Shown here one piece after another: positions 1 through 5,165 of a stretch of 5,165 bases of DNA. How positions within the stretch are numbered: the first letter of the stretch is position 1; every line of letters starts with the position of its first letter. The stretch comes from UBA1738 sp045577675. Lineage in GTDB: Bacteria > Bacillota > Clostridia > UBA1381. Location of the stretch: NCBI GenBank assembly GCA_045577675.1, contig JAZNIV010000116.1, positions 1-5,165 of the forward strand. Direction: 5' to 3'. A model generated the notes under the pieces. The model made no database searches and had not been told where the DNA came from. It saw nothing but the letters and a program-made list of their open reading frames with translations. The translations under genes and the position numbers were made by a program.

Positions 1-1242
1 AGCGTACTTTTTAAGTTCGGGTTCTAATAAATCAGCAGGACGGCAGGTGATAACCTGTTCATCGCCGATAGCCTTTTTGCGAACGTCTTCGTTAACTTCG
101 GCAGGAAGTCTACCGTATTCGCCACGGAGAAGACCCTTAGACTCCTTGGGAACCATCTTGTAACGTTCGCCTGCAAGCACGTTAAGAACTGCTTGAGTAC
201 CAACAATCTGGCTTGTGGGGGTTACAAGGGGAGGATAGCCGCAGTCCTTACGAACGCGGGGAATCTCTGCAAGTACTTCATAGTATTTGTCTTCCGCACC
301 CTGCTGCTTCAATTGAGAAAGAAGGTTGGAAAGCATACCGCCGGGAACCTGATAAATAAGGGTTTTAGTATCAACATTGAGTACCTTGGGGTCGAGTGTG
401 CCTTCTGCCTTCATCTTGTCAGCAACGGTACGGAAGTGAGCCGCAACATCACCTAAAACATTAAGGTCAAGACCTGTATCACGCTCTGTTCCCTGCATTG
501 TTGCAACCATCGCCTCTGTTGACGGGTTTGCAGTACCGTTTGCAAGCGGTGATAATGCACAGTCAACAATGTCAACACCGGCCTGAGCCGCCATAAGGTT
601 TGTCATATCGCCTGTACCTGCTGTGTTATGTGTGTGCAGGTGAATCGGCACACTTATGTTTTCCTTGAGCTTTTTAACAAGCTCATATGCATCATACGGC
701 AGAAGAAGGTTTGCCATATCCTTGATACAGATTGAATCTGCACCCATCTTTTCAAGAGTTTCGGAAAGCTTTACAAAGTAGTCAATATTATGAACAGGGC
801 TTACTGTATAGCTGATTGCAGCCTCACAGTGTCCGCCGTATTCCTTAACAAACTTTATTGCAGCCTCTAAGTTTCTCGGGTCATTTAATGCATCGAAAAC
901 TCTTACAACATCAATACCGTTTTCAATTGATTTTTTGCAGAACTGTTCAACAACATCGTCTGCATAGTGCTTATAACCCAAAATATTCTGACCACGGAAA
1001 AGCATTTGTAGCTTTGTATTCGGCATATTTGCCTTTAAGGTTCTCAGTCTTTCCCACGGGTCCTCATTCAAAAATCTCATACAAGCATCGAATGTTGCAC
1101 CGCCCCAGCACTCTAAGGACCAATAGCCAATACTGTCAAGAATTTTGCAGGCAGGAATCATATCCTCTGTTTTCATTCTTGTAGCAGCCTGAGACTGGTG
1201 AGCATCACGAAGAATTGTATCTGTTATATATAATTTACTCAT
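1..1242 (-). CDS. oadA: Oxaloacetate decarboxylase alpha subunit (carboxyltransferase, PycB/OadA type), C-terminus cut by window edge
   Basis: This is the carboxyltransferase subunit of the biotin-dependent Na+ pump. In this family it transfers the carboxyl group of oxaloacetate to biotin, releasing pyruvate, in the cytoplasm. The reading frame is open from ATG at 1242 to the left edge, giving 414 residues without a stop. Residues about 1-275 form the metal-dependent TIM-barrel: LRDAHQS (11-17, with metal ligand Asp13), LFRGQN (81-86), the CIKDMA segment with Lys174 (the lysine carbamylated in relatives), and HLHTHNTAG (201-209) with metal-binding His203 and His205. Residues about 295-405 match the conserved PYC/OADA C-terminal domain, including QVPGGMLSNL and PTSQIVGTQAVLNVL. 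An AAAGGA site lies 8 bases before the ATG, and the gap to the beta gene is 27 bases. Free alpha subunits are about 460-470 residues, so roughly 50 more are expected; a fused biotinyl domain beyond the edge cannot be excluded. Proline codon choice changes abruptly near residues 240-285. Family assignment is firm; choosing oxaloacetate over reverse pyruvate carboxylation is inference. Confidence 0.93.
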   Translation of the reverse strand, partial: MSKLYITDTILRDAHQSQAATRMKTEDMIPACKILDSIGYWSLECWGGATFDACMRFLNEDPWERLRTLKANMPNTKLQMLFRGQNILGYKHYADDVVEQFCKKSIENGIDVVRVFDALNDPRNLEAAIKFVKEYGGHCEAAISYTVSPVHNIDYFVKLSETLEKMGADSICIKDMANLLLPYDAYELVKKLKENISVPIHLHTHNTAGTGDMTNLMAAQAGVDIVDCALSPLANGTANPSTEAMVATMQGTERDTGLDLNVLGDVAAHFRTVADKMKAEGTLDPKVLNVDTKTLIYQVPGGMLSNLLSQLKQQGAEDKYYEVLAEIPRVRKDCGYPPLVTPTSQIVGTQAVLNVLAGERYKMVPKESKGLLRGEYGRLPAEVNEDVRKKAIGDEQVITCRPADLLEPELKKYA

Positions 1243-1269
1243 AGCAGTTATCCTTTCTGAAAATCAATC

Positions 1270-2505
1270 TTACTGGAACAATGCAAGCATTACTCCTGCT
1301 GCAATTGCCGAGCCGATAACACCTGCAACGTTCGGTCCCATCGCGTGCATCAAAAGGAAGTTCTTCGGGTTTTCTGCCTGTCCTACCTTCTGAGAAACAC
1401 GGGCAGCCATAGGAACTGCTGATACGCCGGCACTACCAATAAGCGGATTGATTTTGTTCTTTAAGAACAGGTTCATAAACTTAGCAAGAAGCACACCGCC
1501 GGCTGTACCCATTCCAAATGCTACAACTCCCATTGCAATAATACAAAGTGTAAGCGGTGACATAAATGTTTCAGCTGTTGCGGTTGCACCAACCGAAAGT
1601 CCTAAGAATACTGTAACAATATTCATAAGCTCGTTCTGAACTGTCTTTGAAAGTCTGTCACAAACACCTGACTCTGTTAACAGGTTACCAAGCATTAAGC
1701 AGCCTACAAGCGGAGCAGCTGAAGGAACAAGCCATGCAACAAATATTGTAACAACAATCGGGAATATAATCTTCTCTGTCTTTGAAACAGGACGAAGTGC
1801 TGTCATAACAATCTGTCTTTCCTTCTTTGTTGTAAGTGCCTTCATAATAGGAGGCTGAATTACCGGCACAAGTGCCATATATGAATATGCTGCAACTGCG
1901 ATTGGTCCTAAAAAGCTTGGTGCAAGCTTTGACGTTACGTAGATTGCAGTAGGGCCGTCCGCACCGCCGATAATACCTACAGACGCAGCAAGCTTTTCAA
2001 TAATTGTTCCGTTTAATAATCCGTCTACATTCGGAATAAGCGGGAACAGCTCTCTTACACCTAAGAATGTAACAAATATTCCAAGCTGTGCAGCAGCACC
2101 TAAAAGAAGGCTTTTAGGATTTGCAATTAAAGGACCGAAGTCTGTCATTGCACCAACGCCTACGAAGATAAGACATGGATAAATACCAAGCTTAACTCCT
2201 AAGTACAGTATGTCTATAAGTCCGGGAGTTATAACCTGTCCTGCTTCATTTGCAGCACCGCCGAATAAATCCCAGTGAACATGACCGCCTGCAAACAGTG
2301 CCTCGTGATAAACCTCTGCACCGATAAGGTTGGTGAGCAGCATACCGAATGCGATAGGCAGAAGTAGAAGCGGCTCAAATTTCTTAACAATCGCCAGATA
2401 CAAAAGCACACATGCAATGAGCACCATCAGAACTGTTTTCCAGTTATCATCAAGCGACAGCATATAAAAGCCTGTCTGGTGAATAAAATTCATTATTGTT
2501 TCCAT
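1270..2505 (-). CDS. oadB: Na+-translocating decarboxylase beta subunit (OadB/MmdB/GcdB family)
   Basis: This integral membrane subunit decarboxylates carboxybiotin and couples the reaction to Na+ export across the cytoplasmic membrane. It has 411 residues, close to the family's usual length, and many hydrophobic segments (roughly 24-40, 45-62, 98-120, 132-150, 198-216, 246-262, 295-306, 318-345, 392-410). The functional residues described for Klebsiella OadB are all present at a constant offset of 20: Asp183 in GGADGPT, Tyr209 in AAYSYM, Asn353 and Gly357 in NPLIGSAG, Ser362, and Arg369 in MAARV. This strongly suggests an active pump. The sequence alone does not separate the oxaloacetate, methylmalonyl-CoA and glutaconyl-CoA versions; the PYC-type alpha gene downstream favours oxaloacetate. 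The chosen ATG has a GGGGGA site 7 bases upstream; Met5 is a weaker alternative. It starts 15 bases after the biotin carrier stop and ends 27 bases before the alpha gene. Confidence 0.96.
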   Translation of the reverse strand: METIMNFIHQTGFYMLSLDDNWKTVLMVLIACVLLYLAIVKKFEPLLLLPIAFGMLLTNLIGAEVYHEALFAGGHVHWDLFGGAANEAGQVITPGLIDILYLGVKLGIYPCLIFVGVGAMTDFGPLIANPKSLLLGAAAQLGIFVTFLGVRELFPLIPNVDGLLNGTIIEKLAASVGIIGGADGPTAIYVTSKLAPSFLGPIAVAAYSYMALVPVIQPPIMKALTTKKERQIVMTALRPVSKTEKIIFPIVVTIFVAWLVPSAAPLVGCLMLGNLLTESGVCDRLSKTVQNELMNIVTVFLGLSVGATATAETFMSPLTLCIIAMGVVAFGMGTAGGVLLAKFMNLFLKNKINPLIGSAGVSAVPMAARVSQKVGQAENPKNFLLMHAMGPNVAGVIGSAIAAGVMLALFQ

Positions 2506-2520
2506 TTTTTAATCCCCCGA

Positions 2521-2877
2521 TTATTTAATTGTGCAAAGGAGGTCGCCTGTCTGAACAGAAGCACCCTTTGTAACGCCAACTGATGTAACCTGACCGTCAG
2601 CACCTGCCATGATTTCGTTTTCCATCTTCATAGCCTCTAAAATCATAAGAACCTGACCTTTTTTAACTGTATCTCCTACATTTACCTTAACATCAAGAAT
2701 TGTTCCCGGCATCGGGCTTGAGATTTTTTCGCCTTCGCCTGCAGCAGCCGGTGCCGGTGCAGCAGCAGGAGCAGCAGCCGGTGCTGAAGCTTTTGCAGCA
2801 CTTGCTTCTGTTTCGCTCATTAACTCAATTTCAATTTCATAGCTTGTTCCGTTTACGTTTACTTTATACTTTTTCAT
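2521..2877 (-). CDS. Biotin carboxyl carrier protein of the decarboxylase (free-standing biotinyl domain)
   Basis: This mobile carrier shuttles the carboxyl group on biotin between the alpha and beta subunits. From ATG at 2877 it has 118 residues: an N-terminal beta-rich segment (1-20, starting MKKYKVNVNG), an Ala/Pro-rich flexible linker (about 25-47), and a C-terminal biotinyl domain (about 50-118). Lys84 in EAMKM is the expected biotinylation site, 34 residues from the C-terminus as is usual, and ISSPMPG (52-58) is also typical. A longer frame starting at GTG 2910 would add 11 residues, but AAGGA placed 7 bases before ATG 2877 decides for the shorter form. The gene follows the OadG-like gene by 41 bases and precedes oadB by 15. 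A separate carrier resembles MmdC and GcdC of other decarboxylases; in enterobacterial OadA this domain is fused to alpha. Carriers of acetyl-CoA carboxylase look similar, but the operon argues against that role. Confidence 0.94.
   Translation of the reverse strand: MKKYKVNVNGTSYEIEIELMSETEASAAKASAPAAAPAAAPAPAAAGEGEKISSPMPGTILDVKVNVGDTVKKGQVLMILEAMKMENEIMAGADGQVTSVGVTKGASVQTGDLLCTIK
2741..2784. repeat. 14-base direct repeat within the Ala/Pro linker of the biotin carrier gene
   Basis: GCAGCAGCCGGTGC occurs at 2741-2754 and again at 2771-2784, with related GCAGCAG and GGTGC units between. It encodes Ala/Pro-rich linker. Such runs can gain or lose units by slippage while staying in frame, so linker length may vary between strains. 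It is a coding low-complexity tract, not a mobile repeat. Confidence 0.7.
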
Positions 2878-2884
2878 TTTTTTG

Positions 2885-2893
2885 TCCTTCCTT
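2885..2893 (-). promoter_or_regulatory. Ribosome binding site that decides the biotin carrier start
   Basis: The minus strand reads AAGGAAGGA, then CAAAAAA, then ATG at 2877. The 7-base spacing is ideal and excludes the upstream GTG at 2910, which would place this site inside the coding sequence. Confidence 0.85.
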
Positions 2894-2918
2894 TCTTTTC
2901 TTAACCGCACACCGCGAG

Positions 2919-3239
2919 TTATACTCTTTTAAATGATACTACTTTGATATTGTTTGCTTCTGTACCAAGCTCTTCCGCTATAACAGCACTGCAAGCAGCT
3001 ATAATTTCCTGCTTGTTTAAAATCGGCTGGTTTACTGCCGGTGCACTTACTACAGGTGCTGCGGCTGCTGCCTTTTCTTCCTTTTTAAACATACGGCATA
3101 CAGCACTCATAATATAGCATATTACAATAAGGCTTATAAGACCTACAAATACGGTTCCAAGACCTAAGCCCACAACCATCGCATTTGATAATTCCGCCAC
3201 CTTTGCTGCTTCAAGTGCAGCATTTGCTACCTCTGTCAT
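2919..3239 (-). CDS. oadG: Small membrane-anchor (OadG-like gamma/delta) subunit of the Na+-pump decarboxylase
   Basis: Small subunits of this family have one membrane helix and hold the alpha and beta parts together. Starting at ATG 3239 the product has 106 residues: a short polar N-terminus, one hydrophobic helix (about 20-46, GLGLGTVFVGLISL), a basic stretch (MFKKEEK), an Ala/Pro linker (about 57-72), and a conserved-looking C-terminal segment (about 75-106) with EIIAACSAVIAEELGT and a basic end. This layout fits the OadG/MmdD group; direct sequence conservation in it is always low, so operon position is part of the evidence. An in-frame ATG at 3248 touches the ribosome binding site with no spacer, so the ATG at 3239, 9 bases from GGAGG, is the better start. 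It is the first gene of the four-gene operon, directly behind the candidate promoters. Confidence 0.87.
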   Translation of the reverse strand: MTEVANAALEAAKVAELSNAMVVGLGLGTVFVGLISLIVICYIMSAVCRMFKKEEKAAAAAPVVSAPAVNQPILNKQEIIAACSAVIAEELGTEANNIKVVSFKRV

Positions 3240-3248
3240 AAACAACAT

Positions 3249-3257
3249 CCTCCCTTC
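3249..3257 (-). promoter_or_regulatory. Ribosome binding site that decides the OadG-like start
   Basis: The minus strand reads GAAGGGAGG immediately followed by ATG at 3248. With no spacer that ATG is unlikely to be used. The in-frame ATG at 3239 sits 9 bases after GGAGG, within the working range, so the protein most likely starts MTEVAN. Confidence 0.75.
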
Positions 3258-3283
3258 AACAATTCTTGCTATCAGGCAAAATT

Positions 3284-3289
3284 ATTATA
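3284..3289 (-). promoter_or_regulatory. Candidate -10 box 2 of the decarboxylase operon
   Basis: A perfect TATAAT is present on the minus strand, with a start expected near 3277 and a leader of about 38 bases. No good -35 box lies 16-19 bases upstream (the spot reads AAATGA or similar), so this promoter is weaker by that measure, or would need an activator. It may act instead of, or together with, candidate 1. Confidence 0.35.
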
Positions 3290-3315
3290 TTTTTTTCAAA
3301 TTTACCTCATTTTAC

Positions 3316-3344
3316 ATTTTACAATAAATTGTGCCATTTTGCAA
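3316..3344 (-). promoter_or_regulatory. Candidate sigma-A promoter 1 of the decarboxylase operon
   Basis: On the minus strand TTGCAA (-35, 4 of 6 to consensus, 3339-3344) is followed after 17 bases by TAAAAT (-10, 5 of 6, 3316-3321). Transcription would begin near 3309 and give a leader of about 70 bases before ATG 3239. It lies downstream of the rluB terminator, as expected for an independent operon promoter. The region is AT-rich, so chance matches are likely; this is inference from consensus only. Confidence 0.45.
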
Positions 3345-3370
3345 GTACTTTGACAAATTTTTCACTATTT

Positions 3371-3405
3371 TATTAAAAAAAGTACACATTTTGGGATGTG
3401 TACTT
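3371..3405 (-). terminator. Rho-independent terminator of the pseudouridine synthase unit
   Basis: Read on the minus strand, AAGTACACAT pairs perfectly with ATGTGTACTT (10 base pairs) around a 6-base loop (CCCAAA), followed by a run of seven T, two of which lie in the stem. It begins 27 bases after the rluB stop. On the plus strand no T-run follows the hairpin, so it should act in one direction only. It separates this unit from the decarboxylase operon. Confidence 0.9.
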
Positions 3406-3432
3406 GAAATATTTGTTTACTTTTATATTTTT

Positions 3433-4158
3433 CTACAGATTTTTAAGGTAGCTGACCTCATGTGAAGTAAGGTGACGCCATCTTCCAAGCGGAAGATTTC
3501 CGAGACTGACTGTGCCGATACTTATTCTTTGAAGTTCCTTAACCTTCGAGCCGACCGCCTCAAACATCCGCCTTACCTGACGGTTTTTACCCTCATGAAT
3601 TGTAATCTTGATTGTTGTGTGCCCGTCAACGGCATCTAACATTTCCACCTTTGCAGGAGAGGTCATAAATCCGTCGTCAAGCCGCACTCCGCCTCGCAGT
3701 TGTGCAAGACCTTTTATACTTATTCCGCCCTTTAAGACAGCTATATAAGTTTTTTCAATATTATGCTTTGGATGTGTTACCTTATAGGTAAAATCGCCGT
3801 CATTGGTTAATAGAAGTAGCCCCTCTGTATCATAATCAAGTCTGCCGACAGGAAAAATACGCTCGTTTATTTCATTCCCCATGAGGTCAATAACCGTCGG
3901 CCGCTCAAACTGGTCCTTTACGGTCGAAACATAACCAACCGGTTTATTAAGCATAATATAATACAGTTTTCCGCTCGGCTTTATCGGTTTTCCGTTAACC
4001 TTCACGCTGTCCGCTCCGACTTCCACCTTGACTCCCTGCTCAGTTACCTTTTCGCCGTTTACAGTGACCTTTCCGTCTGTAATAAGCTGTTCTGCACCAC
4101 GTCTTGATGCCACACCGCACATCGCTATATATTTTTGCAGTCTCACAATTTCGCCCAT
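3433..4158 (-). CDS. rluB: rRNA pseudouridine synthase, RsuA/RluB/RluE/RluF family (RluB-like, 23S target likely)
   Basis: The product isomerises a uridine in ribosomal RNA to pseudouridine; in the RluB subgroup the site lies in 23S rRNA helix 80/peptidyl-transferase region. It has 241 residues, normal for Gram-positive members. An S4 RNA-binding domain occupies about 4-62 (LQKYIAMCGVASRRGAE), followed by the catalytic domain. KPVGYVST (72-79), GRLDYDTEGLLLLTNDG (105-121) with catalytic Asp108, and EGKNRQVRRMF (189-199) are all intact. It starts 2 bases after the upstream stop, and its AGGAGG site overlaps that gene's last codons, so the two are probably translationally coupled. A terminator follows 27 bases after the stop. 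The superfamily is certain; exact position specificity (RluB versus RsuA or RluE) is inferred and the symbol should be read in that light. Confidence 0.92.
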   Translation of the reverse strand: MGEIVRLQKYIAMCGVASRRGAEQLITDGKVTVNGEKVTEQGVKVEVGADSVKVNGKPIKPSGKLYYIMLNKPVGYVSTVKDQFERPTVIDLMGNEINERIFPVGRLDYDTEGLLLLTNDGDFTYKVTHPKHNIEKTYIAVLKGGISIKGLAQLRGGVRLDDGFMTSPAKVEMLDAVDGHTTIKITIHEGKNRQVRRMFEAVGSKVKELQRISIGTVSLGNLPLGRWRHLTSHEVSYLKNL

Positions 4159-4160
4159 CG

Positions 4161-5165
4161 TTATACCTCCTCAAAAAGCTCGCCCATAAGCACATCGGTA
4201 AGAGCCTCGTTATTTATGCAAACACCTTTCCTTAATGCACTTTTTAATATCTTTATGCCGTCATCTGAAAAGCTGCAGCTATCACAAATCAAAACCTGCG
4301 AATACCGTTTTCCGTTTAAATACAGCTTCCCTTTTTTGGAGCTTGCAAATTTCTCAAGCTCAAATTCATCTGTCACGTCAAAGGCAAAGCCCTTCTCACG
4401 CAACATATCCTCATAAAATCTTCCTTCCGCAGCTGCTAAAACAGCAGGTGTTTCCTGTCGCACAGCACTCTTCCTTTTGCGGTACACATATCTTTCCATT
4501 ATACCTCTTGATGGCTTTATCAAAAGTATGTCTGACGTTTCATTTTTCGGCATATTTAAATCCCGAGAAATTGCCACCGAGTCTTTAAGTGAGCAAAGAA
4601 GTGCATCTGTTTCAGCATTTCCCGTGAATGCGGCAACCGATATTCCCTTTTCCTGCATACGGAACGGATTTATCATATTTCCTGAAAGGTCGTACTGAAT
4701 TTCAGGCTTTCCTATATTAAAGGATATATCCTTGCCTTTTTCGCTTGCCCACTTTACAATTGGAAGAAAATAGTCATTTAAAATTACAGTTTCTACATTT
4801 CCGTAGTACCATGACCTTACCGGACTTATCATAGCTTCATCAACAAAAAGCTCTAAAAGCTGTTCATTTGTAAGCTCATATTCCGGCTCACCGACATAAA
4901 TAAGTCCTGAAAATTCCGGTAGAGGAAGAATAAATCCGTCTACAGAAGCATTTATTTCTTCAAGCTCTGCAACAAGCTTATCAAGGCACTCTACCGAAAC
5001 GGTGCGTGCAGTTCCCGGCCTTTTAGAAAATCTTCCACCGATATTTTCAAGATATGCACATTCTGTATTTTCGTATTCATTAACAAAGATATAAGCCTTA
5101 AGACCTGTTTCTTTAGCTCTTTTAATCATATCTAAAGTATTTCTGCTCAGGTCAATTGCAACTCC
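4161..5165 (-). CDS. Unidentified protein, N-terminus cut by window edge; possibly a divergent glycoside-hydrolase-like TIM-barrel protein
   Basis: The frame is open from the right edge to TAA at 4161, giving 334 visible residues. A Met at 5129 is internal to this frame, because 12 in-frame residues precede it (ending SRNTLD), so the true start lies outside. I do not recognise the family with confidence. Visible features are a strand-helix pattern (DLSRNTLDMIKRAKETGLKA then YIFVNEYEN) like one repeat of a TIM barrel, a central region with WYYG and NPFRMQEKG, and a C-terminal part (about 210-334) in which ILLIKPSRG, then LYLNGKRYSQVLICDSC and ILKSALRKG recall the flavodoxin-like domain of large clostridial glycoside-hydrolase-like proteins. 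No signal peptide can be judged. There is no membrane segment and no catalytic pair I can name. A CDSC motif at 294-297 is probably structural or fortuitous. The gene ends 2 bases before the pseudouridine synthase gene, with which it is surely co-transcribed. Confidence 0.82.
   Translation of the reverse strand, partial: GVAIDLSRNTLDMIKRAKETGLKAYIFVNEYENTECAYLENIGGRFSKRPGTARTVSVECLDKLVAELEEINASVDGFILPLPEFSGLIYVGEPEYELTNEQLLELFVDEAMISPVRSWYYGNVETVILNDYFLPIVKWASEKGKDISFNIGKPEIQYDLSGNMINPFRMQEKGISVAAFTGNAETDALLCSLKDSVAISRDLNMPKNETSDILLIKPSRGIMERYVYRKRKSAVRQETPAVLAAAEGRFYEDMLREKGFAFDVTDEFELEKFASSKKGKLYLNGKRYSQVLICDSCSFSDDGIKILKSALRKGVCINNEALTDVLMGELFEEV
4164..4171 (-). promoter_or_regulatory. Ribosome binding site of rluB inside the upstream gene's end
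   Basis: The last sense codons of the upstream gene (Glu-Glu-Val, GAGGAGGTA) form the AGGAGG site for the ATG at 4158; stop and start are 2 bases apart. Such an arrangement favours coupled translation of the two genes. Confidence 0.8.

Noticed and set aside
193..1184. Two plus-strand open frames (193-456 and 858-1184)
   Set aside because: They lie antisense to the intact, motif-rich alpha subunit gene, have no convincing ribosome binding site and encode no recognisable protein. They are shadows of the real gene.
2878..2910. GTG start at 2910 for the biotin carrier, adding 11 residues
   Set aside because: The added basic residues are not typical of the family, and a strong ribosome binding site lies within that stretch, ideally spaced to ATG 2877.
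1..3239. Methylmalonyl-CoA or glutaconyl-CoA decarboxylase operon
   Set aside because: Those enzymes have alpha subunits of the crotonase-like carboxyltransferase type. Here alpha has the LRDAHQS and HLHTHNTAG motifs of the pyruvate carboxylase/OadA class.
3371..3405. Bidirectional terminator
   Set aside because: The plus strand after the hairpin reads GAAATATTTG with no T-run, and no plus-strand gene approaches it.
4161..5165. U32-family peptidase
   Set aside because: Considered because of the gene's size and clostridial context, but the U32 signature and its conserved cysteines are not visible in the 334 residues available.
1..5165. tRNA genes, rRNA, CRISPR arrays, insertion sequences, riboswitches
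   Set aside because: No cloverleaf, spaced repeats, terminal inverted repeats or transposase fragments were seen. The only intergenic stretch of any size (3249-3432) is filled by the terminator and promoter region and is too AT-rich for a structured riboswitch.

Overview
The window looks like chromosomal DNA from an anaerobic, fermentative Firmicute, most likely a gut-type member of the Clostridia. This rests on moderate-to-low G+C, strong AGGAGG-type ribosome binding sites, tight minus-strand gene packing, and a sodium-pump decarboxylase operon of the kind found in such bacteria. The genus cannot be named from the sequence alone. All genes lie on the minus strand and read right to left. I saw no RNA genes, mobile elements, CRISPR arrays or attachment sites.

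Right part (5165 to about 3371): a two-gene unit. It begins inside an incomplete gene for a protein I do not recognise with confidence; some features recall glycoside-hydrolase-like TIM-barrel proteins. Two bases after its stop comes a complete RsuA/RluB-family rRNA pseudouridine synthase, whose ribosome binding site sits in the last codons of the upstream gene. A clear Rho-independent terminator closes the unit.

Intergenic stretch (about 3249 to 3370): AT-rich, with two overlapping candidate sigma-A promoters and small inverted repeats. It very probably drives the next operon.

Left part (3239 to 1): a four-gene operon for a membrane-bound, biotin-dependent, Na+-translocating decarboxylase. 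In transcription order it encodes a small OadG-like membrane anchor, a free-standing biotin carrier protein, the OadB-type membrane pump subunit, and an alpha subunit of the pyruvate carboxylase/oxaloacetate decarboxylase type that runs off the left edge. From the family's known chemistry, the alpha subunit moves the carboxyl group of oxaloacetate to biotin on the carrier. The beta subunit then decarboxylates carboxybiotin and exports Na+, and the small subunit holds the complex together. The alpha type points to oxaloacetate as substrate rather than methylmalonyl-CoA or glutaconyl-CoA.

Nothing here is clearly an undescribed system. The points most worth a second look are a sharp change of codon preference inside the alpha gene, the unidentified protein translationally coupled to the pseudouridine synthase, and the promoter region of the decarboxylase operon. 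Two start codons are revised from the longest possible reading frames: the biotin carrier starts at 2877 and the OadG-like subunit most likely at 3239.
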